Source: an uncultured Christensenella sp. (GTDB lineage: Bacteria > Bacillota > Clostridia > Christensenellales > UBA3700). From it: a stretch of 64,000 nucleotides of DNA. The DNA is taken from the NCBI GenBank assembly GCA_910579785.1, contig CAJTVJ010000001.1, positions 1 through 64,000 of the forward strand. Reading direction: 5' to 3'. The notes beneath the pieces were generated by a model. It had not been told where the DNA came from. It saw only the letters and a program-made list of their open reading frames with translations, and searched no databases. A program made the translations under genes and the position numbers. The first letter of the stretch is position 1. Each line of letters opens with the position of its first letter. This document shows, one piece after another, positions 1 through 9,240 of the stretch.

Positions 1-1
1 C

Positions 2-226
2 GCAAGCCTTGCAAAGCAATATAAGATGCTCAATCTTATATTGGAATGTTACAGACTTTCGCAAGAAGCTCTTAAAAAGGGAGCTGACTTTGACGATATA
101 ATCGCGATACCTGCAAGGGAATCTATCGGCAGAATGAAGTTTATTCCAGAGAGCCAACTTGGTAAATTGGACGACATACTAAATGCTGTAAAAGAGCAAC
201 TTGACAAGCTCGCTTACGTAGATTAA
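2..226 (+). CDS. atpA: V-type ATP synthase subunit A, C-terminal fragment
   Basis: This is the last 74 codons of the catalytic A subunit of a V-type (archaeal/bacterial) ATPase; the 5' part lies outside the window. The reading frame is open from base 2, so the first visible ATG (base 26) is internal. The segment matches the helical C-terminal domain of the family, and the gene is followed 11 bases later by subunit B, the standard A-B-D operon order. In the complex, A and B alternate in the soluble V1 hexamer that couples ATP turnover to ion movement through the membrane ring. Identification rests on this fragment and the neighbouring genes. Confidence 0.88.
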   Translation, partial: ASLAKQYKMLNLILECYRLSQEALKKGADFDDIIAIPARESIGRMKFIPESQLGKLDDILNAVKEQLDKLAYVD

Positions 227-237
227 GGAGAAGACGT

Positions 238-1638
238 ATGTTAAAAGAATATAAGTCAATTAGAGAAATAGTCGGACCGCTTATGCTTGTCGACGGCGTT
301 GAGGGCGTTGCTTACAACGAACTTGTTGAGATCAAGGGCAAAGACGGCAGCATAAGGAGAGGCAAAGTCCTTGAAGTCAACAGGGATAAAGCGCTTGTGC
401 AGCTCTTTGAAGGGGCGCAAGGCATACAGATGTCGACGTCCAAGGCGAGATTTTTGGGCAGAAGCTTAGAACTTGCCGTGTCGGAAGATATGCTCGGAAG
501 AGTTTTTGACGGTATGGGAAATCCCAAGGACGGCGGAGCTCCGATAATTCCCGAAATGAAATTGGACATCAACGGTCAGCCTATAAATCCGGCGGCGAGA
601 GATTATCCCGATGAGTTTATACAGACGGGTATATCTGCGATAGACGGTTTGAATACTCTTGTCAGAGGACAGAAACTCCCCGTATTCTCGGTGTCAGGTT
701 TGCCGCATGCAGAACTTGCGGCGCAGATCGCGCGTCAGGCAAAGGTGCTTGGCAGCGATTCTAAGTTTGCAGTCGTGTTTGCGGCAATGGGAATTACGTA
801 TGAAGAGGCGGAATTCTTTATGCAGGACTTCCGTAAAACGGGCGCAATAGAGAGAGCGGTTATGTTTATCAATCTTGCCAACGACCCTGCGGTAGAGCGT
901 ATATCTACTCCTAAGATGGCGTTGACTGCGGCGGAGTACCTTGCTTTTGAAAAGGGAATGCACGTGCTTGTAATAATGACTGATATCACCAACTATTGCG
1001 AGGCTTTGAGGGAAGTGTCAGCTGCAAGAAAAGAAGTGCCGGGCAGAAGAGGTTATCCTGGATATCTGTATACCGACCTTGCCACGATGTATGAGAGAGC
1101 GGGCAGAATAAGAGGCTGCGAGGGCAGTATAACTCAAATACCGATACTTACTATGCCCGAAGATGATAAGACGCACCCAATCCCAGACTTGACGGGATAT
1201 ATAACCGAAGGACAGATAATATTCGGCAGAGAGCTTAACAAAAAGGGATATATGCCTCCGATAGACGTGTTGCCGTCGCTCAGCCGTCTCAAACAAAAAG
1301 GTATCGGAGAAGGCAAGACGAGAGAAGATCACTCGGGTAATATGAATCAGCTTTTTGCGGCGTACGCAAAGGGTAAGGAGTGCAAGGAGTTGTCTGCAAT
1401 ATTGGGCGACGCTGCATTGACTCCTCTCGACAGACAGTACGCTTACTTTGCGGAGGAATTTGAGAAGAGATATATCAATCAGGGGTTCTATACCAACAGA
1501 TCTATCGAAGAGACTTTGAAGATAGGTTGGGAACTTTTGACTCTGCTCCCTCGCTCAGAGATGAAGCGTATCAAAGATAAATACTTGGAGATGTATTACG
1601 ATCCTATCAAGCAGCAATTAGAGGAAGATAAGAAGTAA
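238..1638 (+). CDS. atpB: V-type ATP synthase subunit B
   Basis: The 466-residue protein has the usual length of the non-catalytic B subunit of V-type ATPases, which forms the V1 hexamer with subunit A. It has an N-terminal beta-barrel (about residues 1-80), then the nucleotide-binding fold with the degenerate P-loop SVSGLPHAEL (151-160) typical of B rather than the GxxGxGKT of A, and a helical C-terminus. The start is ATG preceded by AAGGAG. It sits between the A fragment and subunit D, so the three are probably one transcript, though an unusual 209-base structured gap separates B from D. Confidence 0.97.
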   Translation: MLKEYKSIREIVGPLMLVDGVEGVAYNELVEIKGKDGSIRRGKVLEVNRDKALVQLFEGAQGIQMSTSKARFLGRSLELAVSEDMLGRVFDGMGNPKDGGAPIIPEMKLDINGQPINPAARDYPDEFIQTGISAIDGLNTLVRGQKLPVFSVSGLPHAELAAQIARQAKVLGSDSKFAVVFAAMGITYEEAEFFMQDFRKTGAIERAVMFINLANDPAVERISTPKMALTAAEYLAFEKGMHVLVIMTDITNYCEALREVSAARKEVPGRRGYPGYLYTDLATMYERAGRIRGCEGSITQIPILTMPEDDKTHPIPDLTGYITEGQIIFGRELNKKGYMPPIDVLPSLSRLKQKGIGEGKTREDHSGNMNQLFAAYAKGKECKELSAILGDAALTPLDRQYAYFAEEFEKRYINQGFYTNRSIEETLKIGWELLTLLPRSEMKRIKDKYLEMYYDPIKQQLEEDKK

Positions 1639-1653
1639 TATGCGGGCAAAACG

Positions 1654-1820
1654 TCAATATTGAACGTTGTTCAATATTGATGAAGGGGTCTAATATGCAG
1701 ACCAATTTAAATAACACATAATATTATCGTAAGATAACTGATAATATCTGCATATAGAAATGATGTGTTAAAAATATCAACTATATGTCGATAAACGCAA
1801 ATATTGAACATTGTTCAATA
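1654..1820 (+). repeat. Twin palindromes flanking an interlocked inverted-repeat region between atpB and atpD
   Basis: Two related palindromes bracket the gap. The first has perfect 12-base arms (1654-1665 and 1669-1680) with a GTT spacer. The second has 8-base arms TATTGAAC/GTTCAATA (1802-1809 and 1813-1820) with an ATT spacer. Between them are three perfect 8-base pairs: ATATGCAG 1693-1700 with 1748-1755, TAACACAT 1712-1719 with 1763-1770, and ATATTATC 1721-1728 with 1740-1747. The first two pairs interlock (A-B-C-C'-A'-B'), so they form either a pseudoknot or alternative structures. No T-run follows, so this is not a simple terminator. Confidence 0.7.
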
Positions 1821-1847
1821 AATAAATCAACATCATAAGGCGATGCA

Positions 1848-2483
1848 ATGGCAAAGAGACTAAACGTAAATCCAACCAGAATGGAGCTGAAAAGGTTGAA
1901 GACCCGACTCAAAATGGCAGAGAGGGGTCACAAACTCTTAAAAGATAAATCCGACGAGATGATCAGAAGGTTTATGGAGTTTGCCAACCAAAATAAGGCG
2001 TTGAGAGAGCAGGTAGAGAAAGAGCTGTCTGCCGCTTTGACTGCTTTTGTCGTTGCCAAGGCGGTCAGCGACGACGCTGTAATACAAGAAGCTGTCGCAA
2101 TGCCGTCCAAGAGCGTGCAGATATTGCTTGACTCGCAAAACGTAATGAGTTGCGTTGTGCCGCTTATATCCGTAAAGGAAAGCGAGAGCGCAGAAAAATA
2201 CCCGTATTCATTTTCGGCAGTGACAGCCGAGCTTGACAACTCTATTGAGGTAATGGGCGGACTGCTGAAAAATATGGTCAAACTTGCCGAGGTGGAAAAG
2301 ACGTGCAATATGCTTGCGATTGAGATAGAAAAGACGAGACGCCGCGTCAATGCGCTTGAATACGTCATGATACCGCAGTTGCAGGAGACGATAAAGTTTA
2401 TCATGATGAAACTCGACGAGAACGAGCGAAGCACCATAGTGCGGCTTGTCAAAGTCAAGGCGATGATAGCCGAGGAGGTATGA
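1848..2483 (+). CDS. atpD: V-type ATP synthase subunit D
   Basis: At 211 residues this is the normal length for subunit D, the long coiled-coil central stalk of the V1 motor that rotates inside the A3B3 hexamer. The N-terminus MAKRLNVNPTRMELKRLK is a family hallmark, and both ends are strongly helical (about 5-70 and 125-205). The ATG follows AAGGCG. The last codons contain the GGAGGT ribosome site of the next small gene, which starts one base after the stop, so translation of the two is probably coupled. Confidence 0.95.
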   Translation: MAKRLNVNPTRMELKRLKTRLKMAERGHKLLKDKSDEMIRRFMEFANQNKALREQVEKELSAALTAFVVAKAVSDDAVIQEAVAMPSKSVQILLDSQNVMSCVVPLISVKESESAEKYPYSFSAVTAELDNSIEVMGGLLKNMVKLAEVEKTCNMLAIEIEKTRRRVNALEYVMIPQLQETIKFIMMKLDENERSTIVRLVKVKAMIAEEV

Positions 2484-2484
2484 C

Positions 2485-2694
2485 ATGTCTAAGACGCTCA
2501 AAGACCTTTGTTTTCTCACAGGCGTGTTGATGCCGTTGCTTGCGTTGATATTGTACTTTGTTGTCAAGCAAGAGGACTATAAGAGAGCGTTTTTTCAAAG
2601 CATGTGGTACGGATTGGTACTGTGGAGTGTGATCGCAGTAGTGCTATCTTTAAATATGTGCGATCCTGCCATATGGGGAATATCGGATAAATAG
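2485..2694 (+). CDS. Small two-pass membrane protein, unknown function
   Basis: The 69-residue protein has two predicted membrane segments (about residues 9-27 and 40-57) joined by a short charged loop. It starts one base after the atpD stop with its ribosome site GAGGAGGT inside atpD, so it is the last gene of the V-ATPase operon. I do not recognise the family. Its position suggests a membrane accessory of the ATPase, but that is only inference. Confidence 0.7.
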   Translation: MSKTLKDLCFLTGVLMPLLALILYFVVKQEDYKRAFFQSMWYGLVLWSVIAVVLSLNMCDPAIWGISDK

Positions 2695-2718
2695 TCGATA
2701 AATCAAGGAGAATATACG

Positions 2719-3465
2719 TTGAACGATATTTTATATCTCAGTTCCACCGGTAATAGCTTGCAAATTGCGTAAAAAGTGCAAAAAAAGTTTGGCGGTGGGA
2801 TTTTTTATATCCCTAAGTATTTGAGCGACGGATGCGAGTTTGACAGAATTTTTATAGTTACGCCTATATACTCCTACGGAATGCCAATGCACGTATATGA
2901 GTTATTGCCGCGACTTGACAAAGAAAAAGAGATAATTATTATCCAGAATTATGGCGGTATGTCTGGCAATGCTGACATATTGACTTACGAATATTGTTTA
3001 GAGCATAGTCTGAATATAAAGAGTATATACAAAATCAAGATGCCTGAAAACTTTACGCTGACTCTTTCCGTTCCTAAATATTATATGAATAACTTACTGC
3101 GCAAGAGCGATAAACGCATAGAAAATATATTGCAAAAAATTGCGGATAGGGAATTTGTCTTGCCCAAAAAGACAAAGACCAAAGAGAAGGTATATTTAAA
3201 GAACAAAGCTAATTGGCATTTGATAGGTCGTAGGTTTTCTGTGACCGACGATTGTGTAAAATGCGGCAAATGCGTCGATTTATGTCCTTCTCAAAATATT
3301 TCGCTTACCGATAAAGGCATAGTTTTTGCCGATAAATGCGTGGCGTGTCTCGGCTGTTATCACCGTTGCCCTAAAAAGGCGATAGTCTATCTCAACAAGT
3401 CAAAGAAAGACCGCTATGTCAATCCCAATATCGACGAAAGTAATATCGGCAAGGATATTTTGTGA
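2719..3465 (+). pseudogene. EFR1-type flavodoxin/ferredoxin protein interrupted by an in-frame stop
   Basis: Translation from TTG 2719, preceded by AAGGAG (2705-2710), gives an N-terminus with the flavodoxin phosphate-binding motif LYLSSTGNSL. It meets TAA at 2770-2772 after 17 codons and then continues in the same frame through 2776-3465 with no further stop. The continuation holds the rest of a flavodoxin-like domain and two 4Fe-4S ferredoxin motifs (CVKCGKCVDLCP and CVACLGCYHRCP), the layout of EFR1-family proteins. One base change from AAA or similar would explain the stop. A GTG at 2776 lacks a ribosome site and would miss the FMN-binding loop, so the gene is probably inactive unless the base is a sequencing error. 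Confidence 0.75.
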
Positions 3466-3880
3466 GAATTTTTGAGTTAAAAGGATGAGATTTCTCCATT
3501 TCACTGCGTTACGGTCGTAAGGAGCGATGCGACGGCATAGCGAGCAAGCAGATGCGTCTCGTGCGAGCGTCAATGACGATTTACTCACAAGCTTGTAAGT
3601 ATATATCTAGTCACCTCGACCGAAGCGGAGAGGTCTCATCGAATTTTATTTTAATTCGTTGAGATTTCTCCATGCGCTACGCTTAGTCGAAATGACCGCA
3701 TATTGCTTACAGTAGATATAAAAATGATTGCTTTGACCGAAGCCGAGAGGTCTCATCGAGGTGATTAAATCGTATTAGATTTTTTGAATACGCTTGAAAT
3801 GACGTCACAATTTTAAAGTCGAGGTGTACGTCAAAGGCGAAAGTTCTCGACATAATTAAAGAAAATTTATTATAAATCAT
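3466..3880. repeat. Cluster of dispersed REP-like repeats
   Basis: This gene-free gap is built from degenerate copies of a repeat seen elsewhere in the window. One motif has the form gagatttctcc...gtcgaaatgac (for example 3660-3693) and also occurs as its reverse complement. Another is accgaagcggagaggtctcatcga (around 3618 and 3738). A third, 49-base type lies at 3524-3572 and recurs at 48832-48880 with five differences. No reading frame of quality was found. The copies face both ways and carry short imperfect inverted repeats, like bacterial REP elements. Confidence 0.7.
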
Positions 3881-3884
3881 TCGA

Positions 3885-3913
3885 TTTACATTTACGCGCG
3901 TATAATGTATAAT
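3885..3913 (+). promoter_or_regulatory. Predicted promoter of metG
   Basis: TTTACA (3885-3890) and TATAAT (3908-3913) are separated by 17 bases, 30 bases before the metG ATG. An overlapping second TATAAT lies at 3901-3906. Confidence 0.6.
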
Positions 3914-3942
3914 ATTATAAATAATTTATTTTGGAGCAAGAA

Positions 3943-5913
3943 ATGGAGAAGAAAAAGTTTTATATTACTACACCGATATATTATCCAAGCGGAAAGTGGC
4001 ATATAGGTACTTGCTATACGACGATAATTTGCGACGCATTGGCAAGATATAAGAGGATGCAGGGATATGACGTATTTTATCTTACAGGCACTGACGAGCA
4101 TGGACAGAAGATACAGAAGGTAGCCGCTTCCAACGGAGTGGAAGTAAAGAAGTATATCGACGGAGTTGTCGACGAACTCAAAAGGCTTTGGAAGTTGCTT
4201 GACATTTCGTATGATAAATTTATTCGCACCACCGACGAAGAACACGAAAAAGCAGTGCAGAAGATATTCAACAAACTTTATGAAAAAGGAGATATATACA
4301 AGAGCGCATACGAGGGGTGGTATTGCACTCCGTGCGAGGCTTTTTGGACCAAGACGCAGCTTGTCGACGGCAAATGCCCCGACTGCGGAAGGGAAGTTGA
4401 GTTGACAAAAGAAGAGAGCTATTTCTTCCGTCTTAGCAAATATCAGGACAGGATACAAAAGCTTATCGAGGACGACAAGGAATTTTTGCAGCCTGTGACC
4501 CGTCAGAATGAGATGTTGAATAATTTTATCAAGCCGGGACTTCAAGATTTGTGCGTATCGCGTACGTCATTTGATTGGGGCATAAAGGTGCCGTTTGATG
4601 CAAAGCACGTTATATACGTGTGGATAGACGCGCTCACCAATTATATAACCGCGCTTGGATATACAGGCGACAATGACGAATTATTTAAAAAGTATTGGCC
4701 AGCCGACGTGCATATGATGGGCAAGGAGATAATACGATTCCACTCGATAATATGGCCGGCGATACTTATGGCTTTGGATCTGCCGTTGCCTAAAAAGGTA
4801 TACGGACACGGTTGGCTCATGTTCAACAATGATAAGATGAGCAAGTCAAAGGGCAATATTGTAGACCCGTTTATTCTCTGCGAGAGATACGGCGTAGACG
4901 CATTGAGATATTATATGCTTCGCGAAGTGCCTTTTGGTCAGGACGGAAATTTTACCAACGAGATATTCTTAAAACTGCGCAACAGCGACCTTGCCAACGA
5001 CCTTGGCAATCTTGTGTCGAGAGTTACCGCAATGGTGTCGCATTATTTCGACGGCGTGATACCTGCGCCCACCGACAGTCAAGAAGTTGACAGACAGCTT
5101 ATCGATATGGCGGAAAAGATGTATCCGACTGTGACTTCTTATATGGACGAAATGCGCGCGCCGGAGGCGTTGGAGACGGTATTCAAAGTAATACAGCGCG
5201 CCAATAAATATATCGACGAGTGTACTCCTTGGATACTTGCCAAGACTGACGAGGGTAAGGAGAGATTAAAGACCGTGCTTTACAATCTCTGCGAAAGCAT
5301 AAGAATGAGCGCTGTGATACTTCAACCTTTCCTCACGCAGACTCCGTCAAAGATATTTGCCAAGCTGGGTATCGGCGAAGATATGGGGCTGACGGGATTT
5401 GACAGCTTGCAGAAATTCGGAGCTAAGATAGACGGACTTAAAGTCGACAAGGGCGAACAGCTTTTCCAAAGAATTGATATAGCAAAAGAACTCAAAGTCA
5501 TGGACGACATATTGGAAGAGCAGTTGAAGAAAGCAAAACAGGCTAAAAAAGAGGAGAAAAAAGTGGAAAATACAGTGACAATAGAGCAGATAGGCATTGA
5601 AGATTTTGCAAAAGTGCAACTCAAAGTTGGCAAGGTCTTGGAGTGCAAAAAGGTTGAGAAGGCTGACAAACTGCTTTGTTCGCAAATCGACGTGGGCGAA
5701 GAGACTCCGCGCACTATCGTCAGCGGTATAGCAAAATACTATACGCCGGAAGAGATGGTTGGCAAGCAAGTCATAGTGGTGACCAACTTAAAACCTGCCA
5801 AGCTCAGAGGCATTGAATCGCAGGGCATGATACTTTGCGCAGAGGACGAAAACGGCGAACTTGCGCTTATCACTCCGTCAAAGTCTGTCAAGGCAGGCAG
5901 TGAAGTAGGCTGA
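3943..5913 (+). CDS. metG: Methionyl-tRNA synthetase
   Basis: This enzyme charges tRNA-Met with methionine. It is 656 residues from ATG 3943, which I prefer to the upstream TTG 3931 because GGAG (3933-3936) is correctly spaced for it. Visible motifs are HIGT (20-23), the zinc knuckle C128-x2-C131 / C145-x2-C148, KMSKS (298-302) and a C-terminal tRNA-binding OB-fold domain from about residue 550, as in longer bacterial MetRS. It is the first gene of a cluster with tatD and a radical SAM gene, five bases before tatD. Confidence 0.97.
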   Translation: MEKKKFYITTPIYYPSGKWHIGTCYTTIICDALARYKRMQGYDVFYLTGTDEHGQKIQKVAASNGVEVKKYIDGVVDELKRLWKLLDISYDKFIRTTDEEHEKAVQKIFNKLYEKGDIYKSAYEGWYCTPCEAFWTKTQLVDGKCPDCGREVELTKEESYFFRLSKYQDRIQKLIEDDKEFLQPVTRQNEMLNNFIKPGLQDLCVSRTSFDWGIKVPFDAKHVIYVWIDALTNYITALGYTGDNDELFKKYWPADVHMMGKEIIRFHSIIWPAILMALDLPLPKKVYGHGWLMFNNDKMSKSKGNIVDPFILCERYGVDALRYYMLREVPFGQDGNFTNEIFLKLRNSDLANDLGNLVSRVTAMVSHYFDGVIPAPTDSQEVDRQLIDMAEKMYPTVTSYMDEMRAPEALETVFKVIQRANKYIDECTPWILAKTDEGKERLKTVLYNLCESIRMSAVILQPFLTQTPSKIFAKLGIGEDMGLTGFDSLQKFGAKIDGLKVDKGEQLFQRIDIAKELKVMDDILEEQLKKAKQAKKEEKKVENTVTIEQIGIEDFAKVQLKVGKVLECKKVEKADKLLCSQIDVGEETPRTIVSGIAKYYTPEEMVGKQVIVVTNLKPAKLRGIESQGMILCAEDENGELALITPSKSVKAGSEVG

Positions 5914-5918
5914 GCGAT

Positions 5919-6692
5919 ATGATAATAGATTCGCATGCGCATTTGAGTGACGAAAGACTTATCGGCAGGGTCGGCGAGATCTGCGACGGGCTGGATAAGG
6001 AAGGCATAGCCGCCGTATTTGAGGTGGGGTATGATTTGGACTCGTCAAAGAGCGCGCTGACTTTGGCTGAGAGATACGACAAGATATTTGCCATCATTGG
6101 CACTCATCCGCACGACGCCGATAAATATGACGCGGAGTGCGAGGAGTTTTATCTGTCGCACGCCTGTAATAGAAAAGTCATTGCGATAGGCGAGATAGGT
6201 CTTGATTATTTTTACGACAAGTCGGCAAGGGATATTCAACGCGACGTATTCGCCGGACAGATAGAACTTGCGGACAGGGTAAAACTGCCGATAGTGTTGC
6301 ACATACGCGACGCGTACGGCGACGCGATAGACATACTCAACGCGCAGAGGTCAAAACTCAACAGCGGAGTTTTGCTGCATTGTTATTCTTCAAGCGCAGA
6401 GATGATAAAGCAATTCAACAAGTTTGATTGTTACTATGCGCTGGGCGGCGCGATAACCTTTAAAAATGCAAAGAAGGACGACGTTATATTATCAATTCCC
6501 GAGAATAGACTGCTTGTCGAGACGGATTGTCCTTATATGACGCCCGTGCCGTTTAGAGGACAGCCCAACGAGCCTAAATACGTCAACTTGGTCGTGGACA
6601 AAATTGCTCAGGTCAAGGGAATAGAGAGAAAGAAAATAGAGGAAATGACGTTAGATAATACCAAGAGATTGTTTTTTAAATACGTCAAATGA
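5919..6692 (+). CDS. tatD: TatD-family metal-dependent hydrolase/DNase
   Basis: This 257-residue TIM-barrel metal-dependent hydrolase has the family metal ligands H6 and H8 (SHAHLSD), the EIGLDYFY strand, HIRDAYGD, HCYSS and VETDCPYMTP. TatD proteins act as 3'-5' exonucleases or DNases with two bound metals. The gene lies between metG and a radical SAM gene whose ribosome site overlaps its stop, a layout common in Clostridia. Exact substrate is not predictable from sequence. Confidence 0.93.
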   Translation: MIIDSHAHLSDERLIGRVGEICDGLDKEGIAAVFEVGYDLDSSKSALTLAERYDKIFAIIGTHPHDADKYDAECEEFYLSHACNRKVIAIGEIGLDYFYDKSARDIQRDVFAGQIELADRVKLPIVLHIRDAYGDAIDILNAQRSKLNSGVLLHCYSSSAEMIKQFNKFDCYYALGGAITFKNAKKDDVILSIPENRLLVETDCPYMTPVPFRGQPNEPKYVNLVVDKIAQVKGIERKKIEEMTLDNTKRLFFKYVK

Positions 6693-6700
6693 GGTGCGAG

Positions 6701-7297
6701 ATGCAAAATAAATACGTCTATACGGTAGACAACAACGTGTATATCAATCTGACCAACCGCTGTTCAAATCGCTGCGAATTTTGCGTGCGTTATTATGACA
6801 AACCTATATACGGCGATTTGTGGATAAAGGACGAGCCGAGCGCGGAGGACGTGATTGAGATACTTCAAAATGAGTATAATCTTGATAATTACGGTGAAGT
6901 GGTATTTTGCGGGTATGGAGAGCCTACGTATCGCTTTGGAGAGATAGAAAAGATATGCGATTACGTGCATTCTAAGGGTGCAAAGACGAGGATAAATACC
7001 AACGGACAAGCCAACGAAATACTTGGAGAGGACATAAGCGAGAGGATATCAAGATGTATTGATACTATAAATATCTCGCTCAATGCCACTGACGCGGTCA
7101 AATACGACAAGATATGTCACAGCGACTTTGGCGAGAGGGCTTTTGATATAATGCTTGACTTTGCAAAAAAATGCGTTGAGCATGGCGCCAACGTTGTGCT
7201 CAGCGTCGTCGACGTCATAGGCGAAGAGGAGATTGCCAAGGCGAGAGTTATTGCCGATAACGTAGGGGCAAAATTGAGAGTAAGGAAACTTCTTTGA
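6701..7297 (+). CDS. TatD-associated radical SAM protein
   Basis: The radical SAM cluster motif C21-x3-C25-x2-C28 is followed by the GEP-type motif in FCGYGEPTYRF, so the protein should bind a 4Fe-4S cluster and S-adenosylmethionine. At about 199 residues it is a short member, matching the family often found beside tatD. I chose ATG 6701 because GAGGTG lies just upstream and overlaps the tatD stop; an ATG at 6689 overlaps the stop but lacks a ribosome site. The substrate is unknown. Confidence 0.88.
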   Translation: MQNKYVYTVDNNVYINLTNRCSNRCEFCVRYYDKPIYGDLWIKDEPSAEDVIEILQNEYNLDNYGEVVFCGYGEPTYRFGEIEKICDYVHSKGAKTRINTNGQANEILGEDISERISRCIDTINISLNATDAVKYDKICHSDFGERAFDIMLDFAKKCVEHGANVVLSVVDVIGEEEIAKARVIADNVGAKLRVRKLL

Positions 7298-7389
7298 GTT
7301 TGCTATAAGATGAAATTTTGAGCTCGACAACGTGGCATAATTATGCAAAACATATCAAACGAAAATAATTGATAGCCGTGGAATCTATT

Positions 7390-7929
7390 ATGGAATATGA
7401 TGAAGATCAAATAGACGAAGAACAAACAGATAAAGAACTGTGGAGAAGCAGAACAAGCGGACGTAAGACGCTGATATTGCTTACGTCGTGTTTGGCATTG
7501 TTGGCTGTCATGTTAGCCGGTATTTATTTTGCATCAAAAAGTCAAAATAAGACTTTGCAAATAGTTTTTTTGATCTTCGCCGCGATAGTAATTGTCGCAG
7601 GTTTTGTTACGTCGGTAGCAAGCAAACTTACAGCTTTGAAGTGGAACGTGTCTAATCTGCTGTTTATCTTAATGGAAAGCGGTTTTTATTTTACAGGCGT
7701 TGTCAATCAAAGTTCGTATTTCTATGCCGAATGGTCGAAAATAGCTAGTTATAGCTATACAGTCTGCAAAAACGGAAAGGCAAATGTGACAGTTTATTTT
7801 GACGGCGTTGCAGACGCAGGCTCGTACGGAAAGATAAAACACGTGAAGTTGATAGGAATCTCAAATATAGAATTGTTCAATCAGATATTTGCAGAGCACA
7901 ACGTCAAACTTGACGCGTGCAAAAATTGA
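7390..7929 (+). CDS. Two-pass membrane protein, unknown function
   Basis: About 179 residues from ATG 7390. It has an acidic N-terminus (MEYDEDQIDEEQTDKEL), two membrane segments (roughly residues 23-45 and 52-75) and a soluble C-terminal domain of about 100 residues. Its last bases overlap the extended rsmA frame, and rsmA is probably translated from a ribosome site just after this stop. I do not recognise the family. The weak GTGGA before the ATG leaves the start uncertain; TTG 7369 is the alternative. Confidence 0.6.
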   Translation: MEYDEDQIDEEQTDKELWRSRTSGRKTLILLTSCLALLAVMLAGIYFASKSQNKTLQIVFLIFAAIVIVAGFVTSVASKLTALKWNVSNLLFILMESGFYFTGVVNQSSYFYAEWSKIASYSYTVCKNGKANVTVYFDGVADAGSYGKIKHVKLIGISNIELFNQIFAEHNVKLDACKN

Positions 7930-7952
7930 TTTTCGATAAAAGGGAAGTAGTT

Positions 7953-8777
7953 TTGAGCGATATAAAGCAGATTTTAAAAGATCATAATTTCAGATTTAAC
8001 AAACAGTTCGGTCAGAATTTTATCACCGACACCAATCTTTTGCAGGCTATGGTAAAGGATAGCGGCGCTACGGGCGACGACGTTGTCGTTGAGATAGGCG
8101 CAGGGGCAGGCACACTGACAAGAGAGCTGGCAAAGGTCGCAGGCAATGTGTATGCCTTTGAAATCGACAGAAATCTTGTGCCGATTTTGGGGCAGACCTT
8201 GAAAGGCTTGGAGGATAAGGTCGAAGTCATATTCCGCGACGTACAGAAAGTCACTGACAAAGAGCTTGACGAAATTTTAGGCGGCAAACCTTATAAGGTC
8301 GTCGCTAATTTGCCATATTATATTACCACCCCTATAATTATGAGATTTTTAGAGCGTGAGCGCAGACCTCAAAGCATAACGGTAATGATACAAAAAGAGG
8401 TTGGGGAGCGTCTTACGTCCACGGCAGACAGCGGAGATTACGGAGTAATTACTCTTGCAATAGCGCTTGAAGGCAAAGCCAAAGTCATGCGCGACGTGCC
8501 TAGATATATGTTTACGCCTCAACCCAACGTGGACAGTTGTATCGTGCGTATAGACCTTGACGATACCTATTCGCACGTCGACAAGGCGAAGGTCAAGAAG
8601 GTGATAAGAGCGGCTTTTGCTATGCGCCGTAAGACTTTGGTCAACAATCTCATGAGCGGACTTGGCGTAAGTCGGGAGAATGCTTGCAAGGCTTTGAATG
8701 ATATGGGACTTGACGAGCGTATAAGAGGGGAAGTGCTGGATATCGAGCAGTTTATTAAGTTAAGTGAAATTTTATAG
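7953..8777 (+). CDS. rsmA: 16S rRNA dimethyladenosine transferase
   Basis: RsmA (KsgA) dimethylates two adjacent adenines near the 3' end of 16S rRNA using S-adenosylmethionine. The 274-residue protein begins MSDIKQILKDHNFRFNKQFG, the usual start of Clostridia homologues, with the SAM-binding loop VEIGAGAGTLT, the catalytic NLPYYITTP motif and a helical C-terminal domain. I chose TTG 7953 because AAAAGGGAAG precedes it; the GTG at 7917 would overlap the upstream gene and add residues not typical of the family. Confidence 0.95.
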   Translation: MSDIKQILKDHNFRFNKQFGQNFITDTNLLQAMVKDSGATGDDVVVEIGAGAGTLTRELAKVAGNVYAFEIDRNLVPILGQTLKGLEDKVEVIFRDVQKVTDKELDEILGGKPYKVVANLPYYITTPIIMRFLERERRPQSITVMIQKEVGERLTSTADSGDYGVITLAIALEGKAKVMRDVPRYMFTPQPNVDSCIVRIDLDDTYSHVDKAKVKKVIRAAFAMRRKTLVNNLMSGLGVSRENACKALNDMGLDERIRGEVLDIEQFIKLSEIL

Positions 8778-9240
8778 GTCATTTAGATCAAAGCTTGGTA
8801 TGATGTAAGAATTGCTTTTACCGCGAATTCAAAAATTGTAATGACATTTCGACCGAAACGAAGTGTAGCGGAGAAATCTAATCCGCTTGTTTTTTTAATT
8901 TGTTGAGATATTTCGACTACGCTCGATATGACCACGTTTTACTATACTTGTAAGCCATAAATGGTTACCTCTACCGAAATGGAGAAGTCTCAATGAGTTG
9001 AAAAGAATCAGGCTTTTTACTGCTAGCGAAGTGACAGAAAGGACGGCAAAGCCGTCCTTGATTTTTTATAAAGATGAGATTTCTCCGATGCGGTCGAAAT
9101 GACCGCATATGACTTACAATCTTGTGATGTAATCGTCATTGACGCTCGCAAAGTTATAGAATTGAGTTGTTAAATAAATTTTATTATTTTTGCATATTGC
9201 CAAAACTTCCGACATAAGTTATCTTGTACGGAGGTAGAAT
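8778..9240. repeat. Cluster of dispersed REP-like repeats
   Basis: No gene is visible. The gap contains a copy of the repeat tgacatttcgacc...gcggagaaatctaatcc (8842-8884), further degenerate copies in both orientations, and a unit at 9031-9090 joining gtgacagaaaggacggc to a terminator-like hairpin and then to tataaa-gatgagatttctc. The same joined unit occurs near 19579-19630, so hairpin and repeat travel together. Confidence 0.7.
9039..9070 (+). terminator. Rho-independent terminator embedded in a repeat unit
   Basis: Arms AAGGACGGC (9039-9047) and GCCGTCCTT (9051-9059) with an AAA loop are followed by GATTTTTT. It could terminate rsmA transcripts. A near-identical hairpin occurs around 19586-19606. 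Confidence 0.7.

Noticed and set aside
1654..1820. Palindromes containing GAAC and GTTC as LexA boxes
   Set aside because: The spacer is three bases instead of the four of the GAACN4GTTC box, and they lie inside an ATPase operon.
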